Positions 20,301-30,791 of a stretch of 64,000 nt of DNA are shown one piece after another. Position 1 is the stretch's first letter; each line of letters begins with the position of its first letter. The notes below the pieces were generated by a model that was not told where the DNA came from, did not search any database, and saw only the letters and a program-made list of their open reading frames with translations. The stretch comes from Craspedostauros australis (taxonomy: Eukaryota > Bacillariophyta > Bacillariophyceae > Mastogloiales > Achnanthaceae): contig JAMXDE010000004.1 of the NCBI GenBank assembly GCA_026770025.1, positions 682,001-746,000 on the forward strand, read 5' to 3'. A program made the position numbers and the translations under genes.

Positions 20301-21709
20301 AGGACGCACTGGGATGGATGTTGGCAACAGTGCGCATGGTGCACATCACCCACCGAGACGGCATCTGTGGAGAATCAGCGATGGGACTCGTTGCCTTTGC
20401 CATGATTCATTTAGGCTTGGGTGACTTCCAGAACGCGAAACGCTACGTCGCGCTCGCTGGAGATATCATGACCAAGTTGCAGGTGGCAAAGAACGCCGAA
20501 GGCTGGGCATGCGTCGCTGGCGCCATGTACATCAACTCATTCTGCAAGCCGACCGCAGATGTGATCCACGAATTCCAGCGAGGCCACGCTTCGGCGATGT
20601 CCTTCGGTGACTTTGAACTCGGGCTGCTCTGCTGGAACAATGCCCTGCAGCACGGGTACGTCGAAGGGTGTCCGTTGAGCAGCTTGATGTCAGATGCCGA
20701 TGCGCTTCTGGACCAGCTAAAGCTGTACAAGGTAGATGCGCACGCCAAGTTGATGGCGGAGCAGGCCAACGCGGCCAAATACATGTCAGGTGTCCTCAAG
20801 ATCGACTGGGACTTCATGATGGACATCAAGAAGCACAAAGATGAAGATCCGCATTACCGAAGCGCGGTGTATTGGCATCGCATGGTCGCAGCGGTCTTCT
20901 TTGGGAAGTACGAGAACGCAGAGATCCTGTTCCATATGCTGGAGACAAATGGCTCTCACGATATCGCCTACGTCTTCGTGACCTCCATTGCTCTGTTCGG
21001 CGGTCTGATGGCCGCTAACCGATACAGGCAGACGAAGCAACGCAAGTACTTCAACATCCTGCGAACGCAGAAGCGCCTGCTGAAGAGCGTGTGGAAGACC
21101 AAGGGCGACAACGCACTTCACCGATACCTGCTCCTTCGCGCAGAGATGAAGCTGATCAATGCCACGAAGGCCAAGGGCGCACTTACTGCCGCCTACCACG
21201 AGCTGGCCATCGATAGAGCCAGAGCGACGAGGCACCTTCATGAAGCGGGCATCGCATGCGAACTGGCGGGCGAGCACCTGCTGAGATCCACACGCAAGAA
21301 AGAGTACAACGAAGATCGTGCGCGCCACTACTTCACACAGGCGATGGAATTCTACGAGGCTTGGGGTGCGGCTGCCAAATGCAAGAATCTGCGTGAAACT
21401 CGCGGCAGCTTCATCGACGAAGAGCGCGTGCGAAATTCCAGACAGAATCGCGCCGTCGCTGTCCAAGAGCAGGCAGTCATGGTGGGCAATCAGCTGCAGG
21501 GCCACCATGGGTCCGCCATCAGCAGTGAGCTGGCCTCGGCGTACACTCCCGTCACCAAGAAGTTCGCAACCATTACAAGCATCGTATCTAAGGCAAGCTC
21601 GCACGGTTCGCCATGGACCAGCAACAAGAATGATAACAACAGGGGCAGTGAAGAAGAAAATGAAACCCGAGACGATGACGACATGTCCGTGCTGACGGAC
21701 ATGTCGTGA
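17396..21709 (+). CDS. Large STAND-type P-loop NTPase (AAA_16) with helical-repeat C-terminus
   Basis: 1437 residues, single exon, ATG 17396. After a Ser/Ala-rich N-terminus with an (EA)n stretch (about 110-122) comes FFGRDEE, the usual lead-in to this ATPase, then Walker A GTSGTGKS (about 207-214) and Walker B VILVLDDLQWAS (about 420-432). Near residue 700 is YQFAHDRIQQAAHDLVP, then LLFVAVEHLN; this block is typical of the ATPase module preceding GAF/histidine-kinase parts in bacterial multi-kinases and fungal hybrid kinases. The remaining ~600 residues are helical, TPR-like. No kinase, cyclase or other output domain is seen. The tail is acidic and ends SVLTDMS. I infer a nucleotide-driven signalling scaffold; the ligand is unknown. 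It is paralogous to the gene at 26649-30791. Confidence 0.85.
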   Translation: MSEIIIPLRAPSLRNDGSKLRQHAHRHDAPSASMSVASGKSVASKASRVSATSFTSATSSASASVAVEGHQEWSSPQSTARSVSMQDDALLTSNCDFDGGSDERNQHHEAEAEAEAEVAAEAAAPKTLFDGTGCNFFGRDEETRILQRTFDRMMQRSKGPKTTRKTRASVPSADSKQPSAPATETEATSSNATDAEEQPFIPAAFVWGTSGTGKSQLVDVFCDQLRQKLQSTKCNNRPRNIHVLKGKFEEHQQSDPFSAITQALSNWCKELEMSLASALPNSTHHDNKSGGTIEKDRSRSNDQHTDSTGNIAESAADAAKQAKKDTNTVASAELHHVRSRIKSSFLTSQQKNLLLAFVPSLSILFNEDAPGRGLATTPSERRTAAPAQSQSAQVSTTDMSWNRFQYTFTQFLTIISSAKCPVILVLDDLQWASQECMDLMLTAVHQSHFLWIGTVRQEMNPHLAGEVLELHHELPFMVLLADMQRLNGSDQSSTSRTSASHTDIHLNNFTSQQLRQWVSEILQQNDDAVDEVANLLHRQTKGNIFFTIQLLQSMERKRTIVYDRSMHKWQINSSEDLLGSQNGSDRKCSTTRSAGTESKSIVQLISSQLRTLPLPLQKALVFASYIRSSFKLDLLQAVWDHKQQHGGFDETIFLDESNQSTRNLLSTSPHNSNNNSDSSKPLAEWLEQAVLEGLLTNSIGGTSYQFAHDRIQQAAHDLVPIGETRAKLRLCIGQCLWNFCTKPLHDGATQEDKIIPSDRDAVASIAVDDGSSGGLLFVAVEHLNCVPSKDHLLSARRNLLVGEHALRMAALAPAAKYLKLAHASLGKVRGNPWHEHYDLTLRLVRARCDVELSLSRFELGYALGHEALNNAKTVQEKLPTFSTMADALGKEGKSVESMKLSQEGALLCGEYPKRGYLYHVVSQLFSARAYFKRTTNEQYFRRNRVTANPQTLETMNFLRQIMVRGFLCQDALGWMLATVRMVHITHRDGICGESAMGLVAFAMIHLGLGDFQNAKRYVALAGDIMTKLQVAKNAEGWACVAGAMYINSFCKPTADVIHEFQRGHASAMSFGDFELGLLCWNNALQHGYVEGCPLSSLMSDADALLDQLKLYKVDAHAKLMAEQANAAKYMSGVLKIDWDFMMDIKKHKDEDPHYRSAVYWHRMVAAVFFGKYENAEILFHMLETNGSHDIAYVFVTSIALFGGLMAANRYRQTKQRKYFNILRTQKRLLKSVWKTKGDNALHRYLLLRAEMKLINATKAKGALTAAYHELAIDRARATRHLHEAGIACELAGEHLLRSTRKKEYNEDRARHYFTQAMEFYEAWGAAAKCKNLRETRGSFIDEERVRNSRQNRAVAVQEQAVMVGNQLQGHHGSAISSELASAYTPVTKKFATITSIVSKASSHGSPWTSNKNDNNRGSEEENETRDDDDMSVLTDMS

Positions 21710-22539
21710 GACAGTGGTCAGGGACGTTCACACGTGTGCTGTGATGGATACACATCGTGTACGATCTATACACTCTGCTACAATAAAACACAGACCCGTA
21801 CGCATATAGAAAACGTACACATACATTTACACACACACTTACACAGACGCGTGAACATGGGCACAAAGTGATAGAATACGACTATACTATAAATAGTATC
21901 CGGAATGGCACCATTTGCAGCCTCCGTGCCTCGTTCTGCAATCAACGGACCATTCCATGATAGAATACGAGCTAAGACGTACTCGTGGCTGGCGGGTCGA
22001 ACAGGAGACGACGCGAGGCAGATGGGTGCTCATGCAATTCCGCTATATCGAATATTGTGAATCAAGCCGTTATTAGACGTTATATTGTTGTTTTGTCAAA
22101 TCTTCGTTTTGTTTCTCCACATGACTCCTTCGATCTTGTTTGGTACTCGTGACTCATTCGATCTTGGCATCAATATTGTGACGTCATGAGACACAACGAA
22201 CACCACAAAATCTTGATGGCGATGTTCCTCCTGTGAGTCTGCCCACCCTTCACATCAACCATCTTTCGCATCGACCGTCCTCCGTGACTCTCACCACTCC
22301 AACACCACCAACGCCAACGCAAACAGTACCAACCACAACAAAAGCCAAAAGCCAAAAGCGAGAAGTTCCACAAGAAGTAATCTTTGGAGGGAAGAAGAAA
22401 GAGGGTCTCATAGTCATACTATACCCTTACCTCACTCCCGTCAGAAGCATTCATTACTTCGTCCATGCCCACACCAATCAGCGAAAACAGAAACGAGCTG
22501 GCTGTCCATCGCCGTCTCGGTCCATAAACATCAAGGAAT
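21710..22539. other. Intergenic, no gene seen
   Basis: 830 bp between two plus-strand genes. An AATAAA-like CAATAAAACAC at about 21780 could serve 3'-end formation of the NTPase gene. The remainder is AT-rich with no plausible ORF. Confidence 0.5.
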
Positions 22540-25500
22540 ATGCACGCTACGACCCGTACTCGTAGTATGACAGACCGCCATGCATCCAAACCGCTGCAGT
22601 TGGCGTTGTTGGTGTTTGCAGTGACCAGCTCTACAAGTATGTCGCTGGCTTTCTCCACGCGCCGTTCTCTTCGCAATCACTACCATGGTGGTGCGACGAT
22701 TCTTCCTTCGCACCATCATGACGACCGGATGATGACACGCGTCCCATCGACCGTAACGACGCCTAGCTACGGATTCGCACTGTCGAACTACGAGCATCGA
22801 CGGTACTCTCGGCATCCATTGGCCATGTCCGGAAGCAAGGTGGTGACGCAACAAGATGCAAGCCCCTCTTTCAACACAACGAAGCCAAATGATGGATCGA
22901 CCGTGGTGGCGGTGGCGATAAATGCGGACGATGGTGGCAGCAGTGGTAGGAAAAGCGACGACACGAAGATCGCGCCGCCTCAATTCAAGAAGATCTCCAA
23001 AGCGATGTTCAATGAGATATTGGGTCAAATGAAAGAATGGCACAAGGAAGGAAAGCCATTTACACGTGAGTGAACGCAGGATGCTGCACAGATCGAAGAG
23101 ATATATATGGTATTGTCACACATGACCTCGAAGACTTGAAATGGCCATGGAATTGCGCAGAGTTGTCTACCATACGCCATGCACTACACGCCACACATCA
23201 CACATCACACACCATGCTAATCAAGAAATTCCATCTATTTGCCCTGCTGCCCGAGGTTCGCTCATTTCTCTTCTCCATGTTCACAACAATCAACCACCGT
23301 TGAATCGAACACAGAATCGTACGTGGACGCCATGATGGGCATCTGCGTGTCCTTGAACGAATGGGATGCTGTGCTGGAGATATTAGATATCATGAAGGAG
23401 GCCGAATTGACGCAGGAACGCTCGACGTACGTGGCATGCTTGCAGGCGTGCCATCAGGTTGGCAATGGTGCATCGGCGGAGGAAATACTGACCGCCATGG
23501 AAAGCGCGTACGTGCTGCCAAAGGCTTCCGATTTTGCTTTGGTGATATCAGCCATGTGCCGGAATGCAAAGCACATCGATGGTGATGGCAGCGGTGGTGG
23601 CCGTAGGAGCACTCGCAACAAAAACAAGAGCAAAGGCAAGAGCAACAACAACAACAACAAGAACGCAGGTACCAAAGGAGAACAAGAAAGAAGCGCAAAG
23701 GAGTGGATACAGAGGGCTTGGGATCTGTTGCTGGCATCTTCCAGCAACGTGGTTGATGAAGAATCGGTCATTCCGATCGAAGCATACGACGCCGTGCTGT
23801 CGGGTTTACGCCATACAAGGCAATGGCAGCAATCTCTCAGACTGCTGCGTTTGATGGAGAGTGAATCAGTCCATCCAAATCCACACTCATCGAGCTACCT
23901 CATTAGTATCGAGGCCTGCGTGGCAAGTGGAAAGCCCGAATCAGCGTTTCAGATCATCGTATCGATGCGAGATGCTGGGATTACGCCGACATCTCACTTG
24001 TTTGGTTTGGTGATCAAGGCCTCTGCAAAACGACTGCAGTGGCGACGAGCCCTGCAACTGCTTCAGATGATGGAGGAATTGGACGTTCCCAGAACAGTCA
24101 TCCATTACAACACCGTCATCGGAAGTTGCGCCAAAGCAAGAGAGGTGGGCACCGCCAAGAGCTTGCTGTACAAGATGAGGAAGCAGGGCATAAAACCGGA
24201 TGTCGTTTCCTTCAACTCCGTCATGGGTGCATGCGCCAACACCAATCGCTGGCGGGATGCGCTGACGGTCCTCGACCAATGCAACCGCGAACCTGGTGTA
24301 ACGCCTGATATTTACACATACACCAATGCGATGCGCGCATGTGCCAAAGGAGGGCTGACTCGACGGGCGTTGAATCTACTAGAAGTGGTCAAGGACAAAG
24401 GGCTTCCTTTGGACGGCTACTGCTACACAGCAGTCATCGACGGTACGTCTCCGGTGAACGTGTCCTGCGCAGAGTATGGTGTATGATACGAGCTGGTATG
24501 ATATGATATGATATTCGACGAGGCCCCCTTCGAGACTCCTTCGCCTGATCGATTCCTACTGTTCCCTCGTCTTCGTAACAGCGCCTTGCATTTCTACCAT
24601 GATTGGATGATGATCACTCTTGCATTCACTCACAAGCTCAAGTCACACCTTTGTTTGTGTCATTTCAAACACGTACGAAATGCACTGATGCACGCACGCA
24701 CTTGTACTATGCATTTCTATCGACAGCATGCTCCAAGGCGAGAATGTGGAAGAAGGCGCTGTCGCTGCTGGATGAAATGAAGGAGAATGGCATCAAGCCA
24801 ACCCAGGTGACGTACAGCGTCGCGATCTCAGCCTGCGGAAATGGCGACCAATGGCGGAAGGCACTCGCATTGTTGGATGAGGTATGTGTTTCTCTCTCTT
24901 TCTCTGTCTCTCTGAGAGTCTTTTGAGTCTACTCCTTTTTATTTGATGCCGCGTTGCGCTCTCTCTCTGTCTCTCTACCACACTCATGATAGATCAGGTC
25001 AGAGTCGAGCCGAATCGAGCACACCACAGTGCTTTGCGGTCGATGTGCAATCATTCAAAGCGCCGGTACAATCGCCACGCTTGCGCACCATACTTACATC
25101 ACGGAACTCAACACTCCATGTGCATTCTCCATCTCTCTTTTTTACTCACCACACTACGCGGCACTACGCCATACGATGCACCATACGATGCACCATACGA
25201 CTCTCTACTCACGCTCTTAGATGAAAGAGCAAAACATGAAGATCAACCTCATTACGTACAACAATGCCATCACGGCGTTATCGAAAGCATCGAGAAAGAT
25301 GGCAAAGAGAGGTTCCAAGAAGAAGGCATATTCATCCAACGCAAAGCATGGTAACAAGGCGATCACGAACGACGGCATCGGCACGGAGCATTCTCACGAT
25401 GAAAATACAAGCCTGTTCGATCTATCAATGTCGCTTATCAAGCAGATGAAACAAGATGGCGTCGAACCGGATGGATTCAGTTTCACGTCGGCAATCAGCT

Positions 25501-26390
25501 GCTGTGGGGCGGAAGGCAGATGGCAAGAGGCACTCGATATGATCCGGCAAATGCGAAAAGGTGGGCCCAAGACACGGCCGAACAAGATGGCATACACGGC
25601 AGCCATCACAGCCTGCGGTCGAGCTGGAGAGTACACGCATGCGCTGGAACTGTTCCGAAGCATGAAGGATGAAGGTTTGGCCGCGGACCGCGTGGCTTAC
25701 AATGCGCTGTTCTCAGCACTTCGGATCGCTGAACAACCGGACGCGGCGTTTGAGCTGTGGGGCGAGATGTGTGGGCATCGGTCGTCATCGACCCGAGTCG
25801 GGCAGAGGAAGTCCATCGCAACAGCCCGAGACACTGCTACCCCCGACATCATCACGGTGACCGATTGCGTCGGCACGCTGTCCCATGCAGAGCAACTGGA
25901 ACGAATTGATGAAGTGTTCTCGGAGGCAGTCGAGCGCGGCATCGTGCTGAAGGGCCCGAATGATTCGCTAGACTCGGACTACGACATTGACCTGTCGGGG
26001 ATGTCATTTCCGGTTGCACGGGCGGCCGTTCGATACATGGTGCATCAGATCCGGGGCAAGGCCGGCCGTGCGGAAGAAATCAGCGATGTATCATTCATCA
26101 CTGGGGTCGGTGTTGCTCACACGAGGCCGAAGCCTGAAGCAGACGCCGATGGCAGCGGCCGAAGTATCACTTCGGTTGCCCAAGGTGGCAGCGCCAGCGC
26201 TGCTCAGCGCAACGCAGAAAAGGCAAATGTCAACACTCCGAAAGAGGGGCCGTTGGTTTCTCGGTCTCTCAGGGACTACGTCCAAGAGGTGCTGCGAGAC
26301 GACTTCCAGCCTTCCATCGAATCGTCGATACCCCCATTCCAGAAAGGCACAGTCCTCATCGAGAAGAAGCATTTTGGCGCGGGCAGATGA
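22540..26390 (+). CDS. PPR-SMR protein, probably plastid-targeted (four exons)
   Basis: Exons are 22540-23065, 23316-1 (i.e. 23315)-24442, 24727-24881 and 25221-26390; all introns are GT-AG and the joined frame gives 992 residues. Pentatricopeptide repeats run across exons 2-4 and cross each junction cleanly: GYCYTAVID joins ACSKARMWKKAL, and KALALLDE joins MKEQNMKINLITYN. The C-terminus (about 855-985) looks like an SMR domain: DLSGMS at 860-865 in place of the usual DxHGxS, and FITGVGVAHT at about 893-902. The N-terminus has a hydrophobic segment (LALLVFAV, 21-28) ending SLA-F38-ST, then Arg/His-rich sequence, as expected of a diatom bipartite plastid leader with Phe at +1. M10 (22567) is an alternative start. 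PPR-SMR proteins bind organelle RNA; that role is inferred. Confidence 0.9.
24891..24914. repeat. CT-rich repeat in PPR-SMR intron 3
   Basis: An imperfect CT repeat just inside the third intron; a second CT tract occurs near 24960-24976. Confidence 0.7.
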
Positions 26391-26648
26391 CAGCGCGATA
26401 ATGCAGCACAGCCCTCGAAGGGAGCATGGGCATTCTCGCCAACAGCGTACGAACTACGGTAGGTCGTACGAGTACGAGCCCGAGTACGAGCACCAAACCA
26501 TTGCAGTCCACCAACAGCTCGTGTGAGAACTGCACCATGTGGTGCATGCGAGAGTGTTCCGCTCTGCTTCCCAATGGCGTTATAATAAAACTGAGTGCAT
26601 TCTACTCTTATCTCGTATACTACACAGAGACTATGCATTCCTTCTTCC

Positions 26649-29600
26649 TCATAGACTATTGGATCCGTCGGTGAGGACCGACACTTCATCATCTTCTTCT
26701 TCGCTGCCGAATTTGGTTCCTGTCGGTGAAGCGCAGGTGTCGCCGCCTCGTGTCATGGCGTCTTTTGCTTCGCCTGGGGATGCCGCTCCGACCACTGACC
26801 CTACCGATTGTTGGTTGGCGTAGATCAGGCTGTACTCGTTGCGGTAGTCGAACGTCGGGAGCACCCTCCCCGTCACGGTGTTGCGGATTGTGCCAAAGCC
26901 AGGGCTCATGATCACCGTGGCCTTGCCCTGCTTGCCTTCCTGACCTGCGGAGTACAACTGTTCGTTGATGTACTCTCCCCTCCTCCGTTTCAGGTGATCC
27001 AGCTTGAGGGTGGCACCCCACTGGCTGTAGTACTCGTAGGATCGGCTGAAGAGCTCGACGATAACGCGCTCGCGACAGAATGACGCTTTCGTCAGCATGT
27101 ACTCGCCAGCCAATTCGCAGGCAAGCGCCGCGTCGTGGACGTGGCCACACTCGATGGAAGACAGGATGGCATCTTCGTATGTCTGCTTCACGCGCTTGAT
27201 GTGCTCTTTGCTCGTCACTGTCGTCGTGAGGGCATCGAGTTCTGCTCGCAGGAGCAGCGAGCGGTTTAGGCTGGATTGGCCCTTCTTGTTGCACAGGGTC
27301 CGCATCACCCTCCTCGCGTCCCTCACCTGCTGCAAGTACTTCTTCCTTCCTGTTTGGCGATAGAGTCCAGCAGCTGTCAGGCCGGTGCAAAGGAGGCGCT
27401 GGACAGTGCGTGCGTAGGAGCTGTCACTTTCCATGGTCTGCTTGTGCCGCGCGATGATTGTTTCGGCGATGTCGTACCTTCGAAATAGGACGCAGAGATG
27501 CAGCAGCATGGCGTAGGCCACCCGCACGTCGAGCGTCTCCATGCTTTTGATGTCGCCTGAGCCACCGAACTCTCTGATTGCCTCCCAGTCGATTGGGTTG
27601 TGACCCAGCAGGATGGATGAAAACTTCATGCCTTGGTTCAAGTAGCCTGTCGTCGATGAGACGTTGTAGAGGTGCATCTGGTCGATCAGATCTTCGGAGG
27701 AACGGTGGACGTCCCCGAGCGGGTAGCCTTCCGTCAGCGCGAGGAAGTTGCATGTCTGCCAGTAGCTCAATGCGTCGCTGAAGGCCCCGTGCTCCATGCT
27801 AGACATGTAGATTGGGATGTACGCATTGACGAGAGGTCCTGCGGGTTCGCTCCATGGATGGATGAAGAGCGCGCGGAGGATGTGTGCAAATCCCCTGATG
27901 GATTGGCTCCCGGTTTTGTCCATGATGGTCATCGACAATCTCCCAAAGCGTAGAGCACCTTTTTCATCGCCCATCTTGCCCACGAAGAATCCGTAGCATG
28001 CGTATGCCAAGCCCACATCCTCCGTCAAGCCAACCTTCCGTGATCGAAGAAGGATCGTCAGCGTGGCCAGCATGAAGTGGACGATGGTCTGACTGATGAA
28101 GCTTCGGACCAGCATCTCGCGGAGGAAGACGAGCGGGAGGATGTCGTTCGAGTCGGACACGACCGGTTGGCTCATGATCTGCTTGTCTGTCGTTTTCTTG
28201 ACGTACTTCCGCACCATCAGCATCTTCCTGAATATGTGCAACCCGTACGATCCCCTCGGATAGCTCTTCAGCAACTGAGTCACCTTGCGTCCCAATCGAA
28301 GGCTTTCGTGCTGCTTGTCTTGAGCTCCCAGAGCTTGGATCATGGAGGCGTAGGTTGGGAGCTTTTCGTTGAGCGTCTTGGCATGGTTCAAAACAACTTG
28401 GCTCAATTCGTTGCCCGATTCGAATCGACCCAGCGCGAATTCGATCTTCGCCCGAGCTGTGTACAGCTTGATGTTGAGCTTGTAGTGAGACTTCCACGCA
28501 TCCCGTACCTTCTTCATGGCGGTGTGTGCTGACTGGTAGTACACCGAGGCCTGCACAAGTGCTGCCATGGACAAAGCCAGGTCGCCTGCGTGGAGATTCA
28601 GCTTGGCGATGGAAAGATGATCCTTCGTTGGTACGCTGTTCAAGTGATCCGCCGCTACGAAGAGCAGCGTTTCATCCACGATGTTCCCGTTGGTCATTCT
28701 TGTGGCAACGCTATTCTCGTCATGAGCATCGCCATCCTGATGGCTGTCGCAGTCATCGTCGTCCTCGATGCTGGACTCCAAATTCGATCGAAAATGCTTG
28801 TAGAGACACGTGCCAATACGTGTTCTGAGCTTGCTGCGATCTTCGCCAATCGGCACCGATTCGTACGCTGCCTGCTGGATGCGATCGTGCGCAAAGCTGT
28901 ACGTGCAGCCACCCGTGAAATTGGTGAGCAATCCTTCGAGCACGGCGTCTTCCAACAGTTCTGAGAGTATCTGTTCAGAAATTGTGGAATCGGCGTGAGA
29001 CATGGCGGTGTTGCTGCCGTTGCCATCGCCAATCACGGCTGTCTTGTGATTGGTCAGCACAAGTGCTACTACCATTGGTTGAGCGTTGAGGACCATTTGG
29101 AGTGTGGTCAGGTCGAATGTGGAGCGGATGTAGGCGGCGGAGGAAAGAGCTGCTTGGAGGGCGGGGGAAAGCTGATTCAACTTTTGGGTCATCAGCTCGA
29201 CGATATCGTGTGCCATGGGCAGCGAATGGCTGTCATCGCCAATGCTTCTGCTGTCCGAGTCGTTCCGCTCGGGCCAGTGCCATTCCCATCGGGAGGCGGC
29301 ATGACTGAAAGTCAGGATGTTGGCGTCCTGCATCTGCTCCAGGAGCCGGAGGGTGAAGAACATGTTGCCTTGGGAACGATTGTAGATCTTCGATGTGAAC
29401 GGTTCCAGGTCTTCGATGCTCCGGTTGAGGAGGAACGACAGGCATTCCGCAACCTCCTGGTGCGTGTGATGTGACAGCACGAGTTCGGTCCAGTCCATAG
29501 ATTTTGGCTTCTTGGGCGTGGACGCGTTGGATGTGATGCTCGCGCGTGCGTCTGGAGTCTTGAGGGCGCCAGAATGATCAGTCAGCCCCGTCGGCGCTCG

Positions 29601-30791
29601 AAAGCTGTCCATCATTCTTCGGAGTGGGACTTCCGCGCCCAGCTCCAGGAGATCGGCTGGACTGTGGGGATTGGTGTCCTGACGAATGGCACCGATCAGC
29701 ATGAAATACTTCAGATGGCTGTCGCTGAGGAGCATCGAGATGAGATCGATGCTGACTTGGGAAGACCATTGCAGGTCGTCCAAGAAGAGGATGACTGGCC
29801 GTTTCTTCGTTGAGATGGCGTGAAGCAGCGTCGTGAAGGTGTATCGCAGCTGGTTCCAGACAACGTCAGCCTTGGCCTCGATCTGCCCAACGAGACGGTT
29901 CATCTGTTTGGAGGTGATGGACTGTACAGATCCCGACCTCAGGGATTGGTGCTGGTTGGCCTCGTCTCTGGGGGTGTGGTCGGCGATACTAGTCCCATTC
30001 TTGGAGAACTTGGACATGAGGAAGGGACGAATCGCTGGGACCAGCTTGCCCACGACGGTTGCCTGGGAGCCCAGATGCTGCCGGATGCGCTTTCGAATCC
30101 GCTCCTGCTCTTCGTTCGATGTGGCGCCGACCTGCCGGAAGAAATCGTTGAGAGCCTGGACGATGGCTGAGAATGGGTCGCTGTCCTGGATGTGTTCATC
30201 GGTCTTGCCCCGGATGAAGTAGGGGAGTGGCGAACCAGCCATTCCCTCAGCTTGCGCAGATCTGAACGAAGACGAAGAAGAGTCGCCTCGGGCATTCCCC
30301 CTCGTCTTGCTAGAGATCTTCTTGGGCCTCTCACTGTTCCCATCGATCCCGCCTTTATGAGAAGGCGTCATGGCGTGGTTGTCCGCAGTCGCCTCTTGAT
30401 GCAGATTCGTTGCGAATTGGTCGATCATCTTTGTCTTCCCTGTTCCGCTCGCTCCGCGCACGAAGATCACTGGGACGGAGGACGGAACGCTGTCGGTGCT
30501 ATGTCCGTGAATGGTTGGAGCATCGGGTTGGAGCAGGGCGCTGCCGCGTGCGAGCATGCGATTGTAGCCATCGTGGAGTGCCTGGAGTTCCTTACCGCGG
30601 CCGAGCAATGGGATGGTGGAGATGTTGATCTTGGTCGCCGGTTTGGTGTCACTTCCTCCTTCGTGGTATGCGCTGCTGGAAGGACCATTGTCCATCAAAC
30701 GTGGCCGTGAAGAATCATCGCTGCGGCTTTGGATGGGGGCAGCAATCATGCCGGCGTCAGTAGTGTTGTGCATGTCTGTGGTTGTACTCAT
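26649..30791 (-). CDS. Large STAND-type P-loop NTPase (AAA_16), paralogue
   Basis: 1380 residues from the first in-frame ATG (30791); the frame is open upstream to 30959 but only from a TTG. GRGKELQAL (about 64-72) leads into Walker A GASGTGKT (113-120) and Walker B VILFLDDLQWSS (about 331-342). CTYSFAHDRIQQAAYESVP and LLFVAADHLNSVPTKDH repeat the hallmark block of the paralogue at 17396-21709, and the helical C-terminal half matches throughout (ALACELAGEYML against GIACELAGEHLL). The acidic tail ends SVLTDGSNSL, sharing SVLTD. No output domain is present. It is convergent with the PPR-SMR gene, 258 bp between stop codons. Role as for its paralogue: signalling NTPase by inference only. Confidence 0.85.
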   Translation of the reverse strand: MSTTTDMHNTTDAGMIAAPIQSRSDDSSRPRLMDNGPSSSAYHEGGSDTKPATKINISTIPLLGRGKELQALHDGYNRMLARGSALLQPDAPTIHGHSTDSVPSSVPVIFVRGASGTGKTKMIDQFATNLHQEATADNHAMTPSHKGGIDGNSERPKKISSKTRGNARGDSSSSSFRSAQAEGMAGSPLPYFIRGKTDEHIQDSDPFSAIVQALNDFFRQVGATSNEEQERIRKRIRQHLGSQATVVGKLVPAIRPFLMSKFSKNGTSIADHTPRDEANQHQSLRSGSVQSITSKQMNRLVGQIEAKADVVWNQLRYTFTTLLHAISTKKRPVILFLDDLQWSSQVSIDLISMLLSDSHLKYFMLIGAIRQDTNPHSPADLLELGAEVPLRRMMDSFRAPTGLTDHSGALKTPDARASITSNASTPKKPKSMDWTELVLSHHTHQEVAECLSFLLNRSIEDLEPFTSKIYNRSQGNMFFTLRLLEQMQDANILTFSHAASRWEWHWPERNDSDSRSIGDDSHSLPMAHDIVELMTQKLNQLSPALQAALSSAAYIRSTFDLTTLQMVLNAQPMVVALVLTNHKTAVIGDGNGSNTAMSHADSTISEQILSELLEDAVLEGLLTNFTGGCTYSFAHDRIQQAAYESVPIGEDRSKLRTRIGTCLYKHFRSNLESSIEDDDDCDSHQDGDAHDENSVATRMTNGNIVDETLLFVAADHLNSVPTKDHLSIAKLNLHAGDLALSMAALVQASVYYQSAHTAMKKVRDAWKSHYKLNIKLYTARAKIEFALGRFESGNELSQVVLNHAKTLNEKLPTYASMIQALGAQDKQHESLRLGRKVTQLLKSYPRGSYGLHIFRKMLMVRKYVKKTTDKQIMSQPVVSDSNDILPLVFLREMLVRSFISQTIVHFMLATLTILLRSRKVGLTEDVGLAYACYGFFVGKMGDEKGALRFGRLSMTIMDKTGSQSIRGFAHILRALFIHPWSEPAGPLVNAYIPIYMSSMEHGAFSDALSYWQTCNFLALTEGYPLGDVHRSSEDLIDQMHLYNVSSTTGYLNQGMKFSSILLGHNPIDWEAIREFGGSGDIKSMETLDVRVAYAMLLHLCVLFRRYDIAETIIARHKQTMESDSSYARTVQRLLCTGLTAAGLYRQTGRKKYLQQVRDARRVMRTLCNKKGQSSLNRSLLLRAELDALTTTVTSKEHIKRVKQTYEDAILSSIECGHVHDAALACELAGEYMLTKASFCRERVIVELFSRSYEYYSQWGATLKLDHLKRRRGEYINEQLYSAGQEGKQGKATVIMSPGFGTIRNTVTGRVLPTFDYRNEYSLIYANQQSVGSVVGAASPGEAKDAMTRGGDTCASPTGTKFGSEEEDDEVSVLTDGSNSL

